64,000 nt of DNA from Sphingobium sp. SCG-1 (GCF_002953135.1 NZ_CP026372.1:4212308-4276307); one strand, 5' to 3'. Positions 16,829 to 25,397 are shown, numbered from the stretch's first letter. Numbers and translations: made by a program. The notes: generated by a model from the sequence alone, not told the origin.

Positions 16829-18405
16829 TCGAGCACGGCGATTTCAATACAGAAGACGCCCTCTTCTTCATCTCGATCCAGCGGTGCGCGCAATTGACGG
16901 GACAGGCCGGTCAGTACTCGGTCGAATCGTCCGTTGAGGCGCTCCTGCAACTCGGACGTGGTGCGCAGGGCGGAGGAGGAAACGCAAAGTTGCGCCCGGT
17001 GTGGCGGCTCGGCAACGCGTTGGACAGAGATGCGCACGATGGCATTGGGATCGCTCAGCATCGCCAGCTCCACCAATTCCGTAGTCAGAAAAGCGACCGG
17101 GACCGCGACATCCTGGCTGACGTGTAGATCCGCGCTATCGATCTGGATATTCAGCCTTGCTCCGTTCGCTGGAGCGCTGGCCCGCAGGCTGGCAGAGAGT
17201 TCGCTGACGAGCGCCCTGATACCTACACCACGGTTTTCTTCCAATTCGGCGTAGTGGTTGCGATGAACGACGGAAAGCGCATCGACGCGCCGCTGAATCG
17301 AGCCATAGGCTTCCGTCGCATCCGGCGTCGCTGCGGATCGGCTGTGGAGATTGATGAGGCTGGATATGATCTGGAGGTTGTTCTTGACGCGATGATGGAC
17401 CTCGCGAGTCAACTTGCGCTGGCGGACCAGGCTTTCCGCCATTTCCGCCTCATGCGTCGCGACATCCTCGCTGATCGCATGAAAGGTCTCGCCAAGGTCG
17501 GTGATCTCCTGCGCCGGGGTACGCACCTTTTCCAATGGATGTAAGACAATGCCCGGCTGGTAGGTAGCGACCACTCGGCGCAGCATCACGAGCGGCTGGA
17601 TCAGGAGGCGATTGACCACAAACCACCCAATTGCCGCTGCGGAGAACCACATCAGGATCGGCAGGAGTAACAGCAGGACGCGCGCAAAAGTCCGGGGCGG
17701 CTGCTGCGCGGTCAATTTAAGTATGAGGTTGGTTCGATCGAGTGAGGTGGAAACGCTCTCGACCGTCCCTCCTCCGCGGTTGGCCCGCTCCGGATCGAGC
17801 GCAAGTTCCTTGCTGCCCTGCGTCAGGGCGATCCGATGATTGGGCTTGGTTGCCGTGGAATGGACGATCTGCCGCAGGTGGTCGCGACCATAATAGACGA
17901 CAGCGACAAGCGCTCCATTCTGCGCTGGTCTGCGGACCATGAGCATGTTGCGCTCTGGAAGGAGGTCAACCGAGGACGAGGCGCTGTCGCTATCCCGGGG
18001 AAGGTTGGGAATGGACTTCCCGAAGCTGGTGCAGACATGATCGCCGTCGTTCGAATATACGGCAAAACGTGTGTCGAGTGGCGTGTGGGGACGCATTATC
18101 GCTTCGAGACGCGGGCAACTCGCAGCAATGCTCCCTGAAAACGCATTGACCCCGACCTGAAGCGCCATCTGGTCGGATGCGATCAGCGATGCCAGCGTAC
18201 GCGCGCTCTGTACCGAGTCGATCTGGAGAACCGCCCGGCGTTCCGCGTCGGCGGTACGAATGGCCTGAACCGACGCCATCAGCGCCACCAAACCAAGCGG
18301 CAATAACGCAAGCGCCAAGATGAGGAACATCTTGACGTCCGTCGAGCGTATCGGAAAAGATCCTATCGACTGCTTACGCGCCGATACTTCGGCGGTGTCA
18401 TCCAC
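16825..18405 (-). CDS. phyP: PhyP-like membrane histidine kinase homologue with degenerate ATPase domain
   Basis: A 526-residue membrane protein with transmembrane segments near residues 25-47 and 243-265 flanking a periplasmic sensor region, a HAMP-like linker and a HisKA_2 dimerisation domain. The HisKA_2 motif is REVHHRVKNNLQIISSLI, with the conserved histidine at 338. The C-terminal ATPase domain lacks recognisable N and G boxes: FLTTELVELAM stands where an Asn-containing helix is expected, and no DxGxG is seen. PhyP in sphingomonads is known as a negative regulator (phosphatase) of PhyR, which fits this degeneracy. It lies 11 bases after nepR on the same strand, so the two are co-transcribed. 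Confidence 0.85.
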   Translation of the reverse strand: MDDTAEVSARKQSIGSFPIRSTDVKMFLILALALLPLGLVALMASVQAIRTADAERRAVLQIDSVQSARTLASLIASDQMALQVGVNAFSGSIAASCPRLEAIMRPHTPLDTRFAVYSNDGDHVCTSFGKSIPNLPRDSDSASSSVDLLPERNMLMVRRPAQNGALVAVVYYGRDHLRQIVHSTATKPNHRIALTQGSKELALDPERANRGGGTVESVSTSLDRTNLILKLTAQQPPRTFARVLLLLLPILMWFSAAAIGWFVVNRLLIQPLVMLRRVVATYQPGIVLHPLEKVRTPAQEITDLGETFHAISEDVATHEAEMAESLVRQRKLTREVHHRVKNNLQIISSLINLHSRSAATPDATEAYGSIQRRVDALSVVHRNHYAELEENRGVGIRALVSELSASLRASAPANGARLNIQIDSADLHVSQDVAVPVAFLTTELVELAMLSDPNAIVRISVQRVAEPPHRAQLCVSSSALRTTSELQERLNGRFDRVLTGLSRQLRAPLDRDEEEGVFCIEIAVLD

Positions 18406-18416
18406 ATCTGTGCCGA

Positions 18417-18677
18417 TCAGTCCAGTTTGCTTAGCAGATCGAGCATTTCTGTCGGAATGTCTTCTTGCACTGCGGTCTGGTATACGGAACGCAGGACATT
18501 GCCGACATTATGATCGCCCGTCCGTCCGCCGCCCTGGCCCCGGCGTGCGCCCTTAGTATTCGTGCGCCGTTTAGCTGTCGTCGGTGCTCCAGATACTGCC
18601 TCCACCGACACTTCTCCCGCTGTCGCCGGCGCGTCCAGTGGTGCAATGGCATCCGGCCGCATGTCAGAAGAACCCAA
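18417..18677 (-). CDS. nepR: Anti-sigma factor NepR of the general stress response
   Basis: The 86-residue product ends in the conserved NepR core GNVLRSVYQTAVQEDIP followed by TEMLDLLSKLD, two helices that bind the EcfG sigma factor or phosphorylated PhyR. The N-terminal half is disordered and basic. The start is either TTG 18677, which has a good AAGGGGCGAG site, or ATG 18662. An EcfG-type promoter lies about 110 bases upstream, so expression should be autoregulated. phyP follows directly. Confidence 0.93.
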   Translation of the reverse strand: MGSSDMRPDAIAPLDAPATAGEVSVEAVSGAPTTAKRRTNTKGARRGQGGGRTGDHNVGNVLRSVYQTAVQEDIPTEMLDLLSKLD

Positions 18678-18989
18678 AACTCGCCCCTTTTACCTAATCA
18701 ACAATCAACCACACGGAAGACGTTTGCGTCATTCAGTTGCCGCGTCAACGAAAAAGCCCGCGAAATATTGTCCAACAAAAAACTTACCGGCTGTGAAACA
18801 AATCGCTTTCTGGTTGGTTCCGGCAATCAGATATTTTTTCACCGGCTCGCCATCGGGAGGCGATGCCGTGGTGTGGCGCGGGAACGTTTTGGGGGGCGGG
18901 GTTGCAATAATGCAGCCGGGTATCCATCCTTTGAAACGCGTCTTGCCTACATTGCGGGCCGGTCGCACTTAAGGGAGACACCATAGATT
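18678..18989. other. Divergent regulatory region nepR-phyP / phyR
   Basis: A 312-base AT-richer region without a convincing gene. It holds the minus-strand EcfG-type promoter listed separately. A weaker plus-strand candidate has GGAAC at 18881-18885 and GTT at 18901-18903, only 15 bases apart, shorter than usual for these promoters. A ribosome-binding-like AAGGGAG lies 13 bases before the phyR ATG. Confidence 0.6.
18797..18821 (-). promoter_or_regulatory. EcfG-type (general stress response) promoter of nepR-phyP
   Basis: On the minus strand GGAAC (18821-18817) is followed after 17 bases by GTTT (from 18799). This matches the alphaproteobacterial EcfG consensus of GGAAC, 16-18 bases, then a GTT-containing -10 element. 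It points towards nepR and lies about 110 bases before its start. Confidence 0.75.
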
Positions 18990-19784
18990 ATGTCGCTAGG
19001 CCAGCAATTGCATCCGCACCTACCCTTTCTCCGCCGTTATGCGCGCGCGCTGACGGGAAGCCAGGCGCATGGCGACGCCTATGTCCGCGCTACCTTAGAA
19101 GCGATCGTCGCCGCGCCGGATGAGTTCCCCCGCGATGTCGATGCGCGGCTGGGCCTTTACAAGACATTTCATGCCATCTGGTCATCCTCTCATATCGAGG
19201 ATTCACCCGTGTCCGTCTCTGGCGACGATCATGAAGCCATTGCACGCGCGCGTCTTGCACGCATTACCCCATTGCCGCGTCAGGCTCTATTGCTGACTGC
19301 CATGGAGGGCTTCACCACGGAGGACACTGGCTATCTGATCGAGATGGACGCCACGGACGTGGAAACTCTGGTGAATGAAGCATTGGCCGAGATCGAAGCG
19401 CAAACGCGGGCCAAGGTCCTGATAATCGAAGATGAGCCGATCATCGCAATGGATATCGAGACGATCGTTCGCGATCTGGGGCATGATGTAACGGCCATCG
19501 CGGTGACCCGCGACGAAGCCGTGCGGGAAGCCATGGCTGAACGGCCGGGGCTGGTACTTGCGGATATTCAGCTTGCCGATGATTCCAGCGGCATCGACGC
19601 CGTCAAGGACATCCTAGCCGAATTCTCGGTCCCGGTGATCTTCATCACGGCCTTCCCCGAGCGCCTTCTTACGGGCGAGCGGCCTGAGCCGACATTCCTC
19701 ATCACAAAGCCGTTCCAGCGTTCAACAGTCAAAGCCGCGATTGCGCAGGCGCTGTTCTTCGATGAGGCGACTGCACCAGCTTAG
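18990..19784 (+). CDS. phyR: General stress response regulator PhyR
   Basis: A 264-residue anti-anti-sigma factor with the diagnostic fusion of an N-terminal sigma-factor-like domain (residues 1-135) to a C-terminal receiver domain. In the receiver, acidic residues E147/D148 (IIEDEP), the phospho-acceptor D192 (VLADIQL), T220 and K240 (ITKPF) are all present. On phosphorylation the sigma-like domain captures NepR and frees EcfG. It lies between nepR-phyP (divergent) and the ecfG gene, the classical arrangement. Confidence 0.97.
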   Translation: MSLGQQLHPHLPFLRRYARALTGSQAHGDAYVRATLEAIVAAPDEFPRDVDARLGLYKTFHAIWSSSHIEDSPVSVSGDDHEAIARARLARITPLPRQALLLTAMEGFTTEDTGYLIEMDATDVETLVNEALAEIEAQTRAKVLIIEDEPIIAMDIETIVRDLGHDVTAIAVTRDEAVREAMAERPGLVLADIQLADDSSGIDAVKDILAEFSVPVIFITAFPERLLTGERPEPTFLITKPFQRSTVKAAIAQALFFDEATAPA

Positions 19785-19835
19785 GATAATGTGAGCGGTC
19801 CATCTTGCCGCTATCGGTCCAATCGTGTTCCTCTG

Positions 19836-19860
19836 GGAACATCGTCCGGCGGCAGGTGTT
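19836..19860 (+). promoter_or_regulatory. EcfG-type promoter of the 43-residue membrane protein gene
   Basis: GGAAC at 19836-19840 and GTTATT starting at 19858 are separated by 17 bases, a close match to the general stress response promoter consensus. It ends 30 bases before the ATG of the small gene at 19890, and may also read into ecfG. Confidence 0.75.
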
Positions 19861-19889
19861 ATTGATGCGTAACGAACGGGAGAATCCAT

Positions 19890-20021
19890 ATGCCGGACAA
19901 CCAGCAGCATGTTGATACGGACAATGCAAGATCCGGGTCCACGCCGCATATCGTCCGCTACGTCCTCGCAATATCCCTTATTCTTGTTATTCTCGGCATG
20001 GGTTTGATATTGCTGCTGTGA
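19890..20021 (+). CDS. Small single-pass membrane protein in the stress locus
   Basis: A 43-residue frame: a polar N-terminus (MPDNQQHVDTDNARSGSTPH) followed by one transmembrane segment of about 20 residues (from YVLAISLILVILGMG) at the C-terminus. It has a ribosome binding site (CGGGAG, 8 bases before ATG) and a canonical EcfG-type promoter. Its function is unknown. Position between phyR and ecfG and the promoter make it a probable general stress response member. It is too short for most gene finders. Confidence 0.7.
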   Translation: MPDNQQHVDTDNARSGSTPHIVRYVLAISLILVILGMGLILLL

Positions 20022-20126
20022 ATTTATCGCTGTTCTGCCGCTGTCTGGCGTTTTCAGGAAGTCTGTTTTGAACCAGTTGAGTATGTGTTCCGCGGCACCG
20101 ATCATTTATCCTACGGAAGTCCGCGC

Positions 20127-20780
20127 ATGATGGCTGCTGCGAATAGTCCCGTTGGAGAAGTCGTGGAGATTGACGAGATCGCTATTCCCGAAGAGCGGGA
20201 GGCGCTTTCCGACGCCGACTTCAAGAAGGAGTTGGCGGCGGTTATCCCGCATCTCCGTGCCTTCGGCAGATCGTTGTCGGGCAATCGTGATCTTGCCGAT
20301 GACCTCGTTCAGGAGACCTTGTTGAAAGCTTGGGCGGCGCGTTCGCGCTTTCAGGCCGGGACCAACATGCGCGCGTGGACCTTCATCATCCTGCGCAATC
20401 ACTATCTGTCGCAGATGCGCCGTTCGCGGTTTCGCGGAGAGTGGGACGATCTCACCGCGGATCGCCTGCTTGCAGCACCCGCAGGTCAGGATAAGCATAT
20501 TGAGCTGGCCGACATGCAACGGGCATTGCTCCAACTACCGCAACCCCAACGCGAGGCTCTCATTCTAGTGGGCGCTGGCGGCTTCGCCTATGAAGAAGCA
20601 GCCGAAATCTGTGGCGTAGCCGTCGGTACGATCAAGAGCCGTGTGGCGCGTGGCCGCGCAGCCCTTGAGCAGATGATGGACAGCGGCGACCTCCCTACTC
20701 GTCGCGGACAGATCACTTCGCCCAGCGGAGTGCTGGATGAAATAATGGGTGACGTGGATAAGCTCAGCCGGGGCCGATAA
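20127..20780 (+). CDS. ecfG: General stress response ECF sigma factor EcfG
   Basis: An ECF sigma factor of about 217 residues. Region 2 is visible as GNRDLADDLVQETLLKAWAAR and MRAWTFIILRNHYLSQMRR, and region 4 as LPQPQREALILVGAGGFAYEEAAEICGVA, followed by GTIKSRVARGRAAL. This is the EcfG (ECF15) pattern. It is released from NepR by PhyR and drives the GGAAC/GTT promoters seen in this locus. ATG 20127 is preferred (CGGAAG upstream); the next codon 20130 is also ATG, and the frame is open back to 20085. Confidence 0.93.
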   Translation: MMAAANSPVGEVVEIDEIAIPEEREALSDADFKKELAAVIPHLRAFGRSLSGNRDLADDLVQETLLKAWAARSRFQAGTNMRAWTFIILRNHYLSQMRRSRFRGEWDDLTADRLLAAPAGQDKHIELADMQRALLQLPQPQREALILVGAGGFAYEEAAEICGVAVGTIKSRVARGRAALEQMMDSGDLPTRRGQITSPSGVLDEIMGDVDKLSRGR

Positions 20781-20796
20781 GAGTCGGACGAGGACT

Positions 20797-20979
20797 TTAG
20801 TTGCGGTCCAGCTTGCTCAACAGACCGAGCATGTCGTCAGGCAAGGATTGGCTACGCGCGTCGAAGACCGACCGTAAAGCGCGTGCGACGCCGTCCTTTG
20901 CGGACGGCATCTGAACAGTCACAAAGCGCGACACAGGAGCATATTCCTTCTGTTGCAACAATTTGCCGTTGTATCTCAT
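20797..20979 (-). CDS. Second NepR-like anti-sigma factor
   Basis: A 60-residue product whose C-terminal half, ARALRSVFDARSQSLP followed by DDMLGLLSKLDRN, matches the NepR core and its paralogue 2.4 kb away. The two share the LLSKLD ending and the spacing of the ALRSV/LRSVY helix. It lacks the long basic N-terminal extension. It converges on ecfG with 16 bases between stop codons. NepR paralogues exist in some sphingomonads; here it could bind EcfG, PhyR, or only one of them. An internal ATG would give a 37-residue form, close to the minimal NepR domain. Confidence 0.85.
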   Translation of the reverse strand: MRYNGKLLQQKEYAPVSRFVTVQMPSAKDGVARALRSVFDARSQSLPDDMLGLLSKLDRN

Positions 20980-21066
20980 ATCAATGTAAACGGTTCGAGT
21001 TCACAAAGGTTGCGCATTGTTTTGACAGGCTGTGTCCAGCCATGTTGACAGGCCAAAGATACAACG

Positions 21067-23784
21067 GTGGCGGAACAACATAGCGTGACAAAATGCATCG
21101 ACACATCAGCAGCATTGGTGCGTGCGCACGCGCACTCGCCATTTCTAGCTCGAATGCTCACGCGATATCCTCATATTGCGGCCTCGCTTTCAGAGGGTGA
21201 CGTCGATGCAGCGATGGGAATGGCCCATGCCGAAGGCGTCCAGACCGAAGTGGTGGCGCAGTCACTACGGCGACAACGCGGCGCTCTTGCTCTTGTAACG
21301 GCAATTGCCGATCTGTCCGGCGCCTGGAATCTCGACACGGTAACGCAGACGCTGTCCGATTTTGCAGACATAGCCCTCGAACGGGCGATAGACGCGGCGT
21401 TCGCCGAACGGTTTCCAGGCGAAGCGCCGCGCGGATTCGCCGTGATTGCACTTGGCAAGCATGGGAGCCGGGAGCTGAATTACAGCTCCGACATCGATCC
21501 GATCCTGATCTTTGACCCCGAAACCTTGCCGCATCGGTCTCGGGAAGAACCTGTCGACTCTGCCGTTCGTCTGGCGAAGCGCGTGACAGAATTACTCAGT
21601 GCGAGAGATGGCGACGGCTATGTCTTCCGCGTCGACTTGCGCCTTCGCCCATCGCCCGAGGTGACGCCGATCGCGTTGCCCGTGGAGGCGGCGATCGGAT
21701 ATTATGAGTCCATGGCGGTTGGTTGGGAGCAGGCCGCGTTCATTCGCGCACGCGTCGCAGCCGGAGATGGCCCTCTGGGCGATTATTTCCTTCGCTCCAT
21801 CCGGCCATTCGTCTGGCGACGCTCACTCGATTTCGGCGCGATCGATGCGATCACCGATATCTCCCGGCGTATTCGCGACCATTATGCGCAGGGACAGGCA
21901 TTCGCACCGGGCTATGACCTGAAGCGCGGACGTGGCGGTATCCGTGAAGTTGAGTTTTTTGCCCAGGTGCATCAGCTTATCCATGGCGGACGCAACGCAG
22001 CCTTGCGATCCGGCTCGACGCGTGAAGCAGTGAAGGCTCTGGCAGACCATGGCATCATCGAAGCGGAAACGGCGCAGCGGCTCGACGAGGCTTATGTGCT
22101 GCTGCGCACGATCGAACACCGGTTGCAAATGGTGGACGACCGGCAGACGCACGAATTGCCAGCGAGCATTCCGCAGCTGGATAACGTGGCGCACCTGCAC
22201 GGCCTTGCCGATGGCGGCGCGTTGCTGGCACTGCTTGCGCCGCACGTCACCTGGGTTGGCGGCAACTACGACAGGCTCGTTCGCGAAGACGCTGCCGAAC
22301 AATTGTCGCAGAACGGCACCGTGTTGGAAGGGCAGTTACGCGACATGGGTTTTGCGGACCCAGCCGTTCCTCTCGCGCGTATCGCCCATTGGCGCGAAGG
22401 AACGATCCGCGCGCTCCGTAGCGCACCGGCACGCAAGGCGCTGGAGGAGCTGCTGCCGGTATTGATGAAAGCGCTGGCCGACGCGCCAGATCCGGCCACG
22501 GCACTCAATAGGCTCGACAGCATGGTCGCGCGTTTGCCGAGCGCCATCAATTTCTTCAAGCTGCTCACGACGCGGCCCGCCGTGGTGCAATTGCTAACCG
22601 AGATATTAAGCCATGCGCCCACGCTTGCCGAAGCTTTGGCTCGTCGGAGCGAATTGCTCGATGGACTGATCGATGCCAGCGCTTTCGATCCGCCGCCATC
22701 GGTGCCTGAACTGGCAAAGCAACTGGGCGCGCTGGAGCCGGGCGACGATTATCAGATGTTGCTCGACCGCGTACGGCAACGCGTTGGGGATAAACGCTTT
22801 GCTTTGGGCGCCCAGATTGTGCGGGGCCATAGCGATCCGCTGAAGGTGGCGGCAGGCTATTCGCGCCTTGCGGAATCCGCGATCGACGTGCTTGTGCAGG
22901 GCACCGTCGCGGAGTTCGAGGCGGCGCATGGCCAGGTTCCGGGCGGCGAGCTCGCCATATTGGCGCTGGGGCGGCTCGGCGGCGGGGCGCTGACACATGC
23001 GTCGGACCTTGATCTTATCTATCTGTTCTCCGGAGACTTCGCGGCGGAATCCGCTGGCCCCAAACCGCTAGGGGCAACGCAGTATTTCAATCGCCTCGCG
23101 CAACGCATCACCAATGCACTCTCCGTGCAGACAGGGTCCGGGCCATTGTACGAGGTCGATACCCGCCTGCGTCCGTCCGGTGCGCAAGGCCTACTCTGTG
23201 TCAGCTTCGAGAGCTTCGCCCGTTATCAGCGCGAGGCGGCATGGGCGTGGGAGCATTTGGCGCTGACGCGTGCACGCCCGATCTATGGATCCGATGTTGC
23301 CCGCACTTCCCTACGGAAGATCATCGCCGAGACGCTGGAAATGCCCCGCGATGGAGAGGCGCTTGCCCGCTCCGCCGTGAAGATGCGGAGCGAAATCGCA
23401 AAACATAAGCCGCCGGCGGGTCCTCTGGACGTCAAGCTGGTGGAAGGCGGCCTGATCGATCTTGAGTTTCTGATCCACGTCACGCAGTTCCTGACGCAGA
23501 GCGCCTTCACGCCGGATTTGCGCGAGGCGCTGCGGCAATTGATCGCATCGAGCCATCTCCCAGCTTCGCTGCTTCCCGCGCATGATCTCCTTGCGCGCTT
23601 TCTCGTCGTCTCCCGCCTCGTCTCACCCACATCGGCGGAACCGGCTCCAGCCACCCGTCCGCTGGTGGCGCGCGCCTGCCAGGTCGCAGATTGGGATGCA
23701 CTGCTTGCAAGCTACATGGCGGCAAGGCAGGAGGTATCTGAACGGTGGAGCGCCATCGTGGATCGCTACGCAGGGGAAGTCTGA
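21067..23784 (+). CDS. glnE: Bifunctional glutamine synthetase adenylyltransferase/deadenylase
   Basis: GlnE attaches and removes AMP on glutamine synthetase in response to PII proteins. The 905-residue product has two nucleotidyltransferase domains. The first carries GKHGSRELNYSSDIDPILIF near residue 135 and the second GRLGGGALTHASDLDLIYLF near residue 640; the xSDxD metal sites are intact in both. A GTG start is used. It is divergent from the second nepR with 87 bases between. bcp overlaps its stop codon by one base. Confidence 0.96.
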   Translation: MAEQHSVTKCIDTSAALVRAHAHSPFLARMLTRYPHIAASLSEGDVDAAMGMAHAEGVQTEVVAQSLRRQRGALALVTAIADLSGAWNLDTVTQTLSDFADIALERAIDAAFAERFPGEAPRGFAVIALGKHGSRELNYSSDIDPILIFDPETLPHRSREEPVDSAVRLAKRVTELLSARDGDGYVFRVDLRLRPSPEVTPIALPVEAAIGYYESMAVGWEQAAFIRARVAAGDGPLGDYFLRSIRPFVWRRSLDFGAIDAITDISRRIRDHYAQGQAFAPGYDLKRGRGGIREVEFFAQVHQLIHGGRNAALRSGSTREAVKALADHGIIEAETAQRLDEAYVLLRTIEHRLQMVDDRQTHELPASIPQLDNVAHLHGLADGGALLALLAPHVTWVGGNYDRLVREDAAEQLSQNGTVLEGQLRDMGFADPAVPLARIAHWREGTIRALRSAPARKALEELLPVLMKALADAPDPATALNRLDSMVARLPSAINFFKLLTTRPAVVQLLTEILSHAPTLAEALARRSELLDGLIDASAFDPPPSVPELAKQLGALEPGDDYQMLLDRVRQRVGDKRFALGAQIVRGHSDPLKVAAGYSRLAESAIDVLVQGTVAEFEAAHGQVPGGELAILALGRLGGGALTHASDLDLIYLFSGDFAAESAGPKPLGATQYFNRLAQRITNALSVQTGSGPLYEVDTRLRPSGAQGLLCVSFESFARYQREAAWAWEHLALTRARPIYGSDVARTSLRKIIAETLEMPRDGEALARSAVKMRSEIAKHKPPAGPLDVKLVEGGLIDLEFLIHVTQFLTQSAFTPDLREALRQLIASSHLPASLLPAHDLLARFLVVSRLVSPTSAEPAPATRPLVARACQVADWDALLASYMAARQEVSERWSAIVDRYAGEV

Positions 23785-24251
23785 TGTTGAACGCAGGTGA
23801 TAAAGCGCCGGACGCCGCATTGCAGACCAGTTCAGGCGAGAGCTTTACGCTCAAGAATTATGCTGGAAAGCCCCTCGTCCTCTATTTCTATCCCAAAGCG
23901 GACACGCCCGGTTGCACCAGCGAGGCGCAGGCGTTCACAGAACTTGCCGACGACTTTGCAGCGGCAGGTCTGGCCGTTATCGGCGTGTCCAAAGACAAGC
24001 CCGCCAAGCTCAAGAAGTTTGCGGACAAATACGGTTTGAAGGTCGTTCTCGCTTCCGACGAGACTGGCGACTTTTGCGAGGCGTTCGGCACCTGGGTCGA
24101 AAAGTCGATGTATGGTCGCAGATATATGGGGATCGAACGGTCGACTTTCCTGATCGACGCAAATGGCACCGTCGTCCGGGTCTGGCCGAAGGTGAAAGTG
24201 AAGGGGCATGCAGAAGAGGTTCTGGATGCCGCTAAAGCGCTTTCGTCATAG
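23784..24251 (+). CDS. bcp: Thioredoxin-dependent peroxiredoxin, BCP family
   Basis: A 155-residue peroxiredoxin that reduces hydrogen peroxide and lipid hydroperoxides. The peroxidatic cysteine is C44 in YFYPKADTPGCTSEAQAF. The resolving cysteine found five residues later in E. coli BCP is a glutamine here; another cysteine in GDFCEAFG might serve instead. The ATG shares its A with the glnE stop codon (TGATG), so translation is probably coupled. Start at 23784 gives the normal family N-terminus. Confidence 0.95.
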   Translation: MLNAGDKAPDAALQTSSGESFTLKNYAGKPLVLYFYPKADTPGCTSEAQAFTELADDFAAAGLAVIGVSKDKPAKLKKFADKYGLKVVLASDETGDFCEAFGTWVEKSMYGRRYMGIERSTFLIDANGTVVRVWPKVKVKGHAEEVLDAAKALSS

Positions 24252-24578
24252 CCGCGACCATTGCTGTCCCGAATCGTTACAAGGGCGTTCTTTGATCTGA
24301 ACATGACAAATGGCGTCATCATAGCGACGAAACGAGTGCCATTCCGTGACGCAAATCACTAAGAAAGGCTTAAAAACCGCCATTTTCGGGCTTAGGTTAA
24401 CCCTCAGTTCAACGCTTCAACCCGTCATGGGGCCGGTTGGACGCGCTAAAATGTGACAACGCTTGCTTAATGCGCCGCGATTTGCAGACATGATGAACGG
24501 GGGCAGTTCAATCTGCTTTTAAAAATAGGATTTACGTCTCGCTGCCACCGGCCGTGCGACGGCAAAGTCGGGGTTCGC
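24252..24578. other. Gene-free region between bcp and the M23 peptidase gene
   Basis: 327 bases without a supportable gene. The middle is AT-rich (for example the stretch around 24360-24410 and TTTTAAAAATAGGA near 24520) and may hold the promoter of the peptidase gene. No clear terminator, palindrome or RNA element was recognised. Confidence 0.5.
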
Positions 24579-25316
24579 ATGTCGCATCGTCAAGTAAGCA
24601 ACGATACCAACAATCTTTTGTTCCAACGTTTTCCTTCGTCGTTTGCAAAAACGGCTTTCATCGCAGCAGCAGCCCTGATGGCTTGTGCCGCTGCCCCCGC
24701 GTCTGCCGCTGAAGAAGATGGCCCCTATGCCGATGTAACGGCTGCGGACCTCGCACCTGCTGCCAAGGCAACAAACGATGCGGGCTTCTCTTCCCTGTTT
24801 TCCAGCTGGAAGAAGATGGACAATGTCGCACAGTCGTCGGTGTTCATCCCTTCAGGCCGTCCTGTCGCGAAGCTCAGCCTGACGAGTAACTTCGGCGTCC
24901 GCTCCGATCCGTTCAACGGCTCGGCCCGGATGCATAAGGGCATCGACATCCCCGGCCCTTCAGGGACTCCGATCTATGCGACCGCCGACGGCATCGTCAG
25001 CCGCGCCGGATGGGCCAGCGGCTATGGCAATCTCGTTGAAATCTCGCACGGGAACGGCATGGAAACGCGCTATGGCCATATGTCGAAGCTGATCGTTGCG
25101 CCTAACACGCATGTGCGTCGTGGCCAGCTCATCGGCCTGATGGGTTCGACGGGTCGCTCGACCGGCAGCCATCTTCATTATGAAGTGCGGGTCGCGGGTA
25201 ACGCCGTCAATCCGCTGCCTTTCGTGGCGGGTGCCGATTATCTGATGGCGTTGAATACCAAGCCGCCGGTCGCCATGGGTGGTCCGACGCTGCGCGAAGA
25301 AAAAGACGCCGATTAA
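24579..25316 (+). CDS. Exported M23-family (LytM) metallopeptidase
   Basis: A 245-residue protein with an N-terminal hydrophobic export signal (AFIAAAALMACAAAPASAAEE) and a C-terminal M23 domain. The zinc site is complete: HKGIDIPGPSG supplies the first His and Asp and GSHLHYEVR the HxH. GNGMETRYGHMSK lies between. Such enzymes cleave peptidoglycan cross-links or activate amidases in the periplasm. No LysM domain is present. It is followed by a terminator, so it is probably transcribed alone. Confidence 0.92.
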   Translation: MSHRQVSNDTNNLLFQRFPSSFAKTAFIAAAALMACAAAPASAAEEDGPYADVTAADLAPAAKATNDAGFSSLFSSWKKMDNVAQSSVFIPSGRPVAKLSLTSNFGVRSDPFNGSARMHKGIDIPGPSGTPIYATADGIVSRAGWASGYGNLVEISHGNGMETRYGHMSKLIVAPNTHVRRGQLIGLMGSTGRSTGSHLHYEVRVAGNAVNPLPFVAGADYLMALNTKPPVAMGGPTLREEKDAD

Positions 25317-25360
25317 TGGGCGATGATCGCGGCGTGAGCCGTGATTAGAACGCTACCTTT

Positions 25361-25397
25361 GCAAAGGCCCGGAGCGAAAGCTTGCCGGGCCTTTTGC
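25361..25397 (+). terminator. Terminator after the M23 peptidase gene
   Basis: AAAGGCCCGG (25363-25372) and CCGGGCCTTT (25385-25394) form a perfect 10-bp stem with a 12-base loop, ending in TTTT. It lies between the peptidase stop codon and erpA. Confidence 0.85.

Noticed and set aside
18881..18903. EcfG-type promoter directly before phyR
   Set aside because: GGAAC and GTT are present but only 15 bases apart, shorter than the 16-18 expected, and the spacer is a G run. Kept only as a weak possibility.
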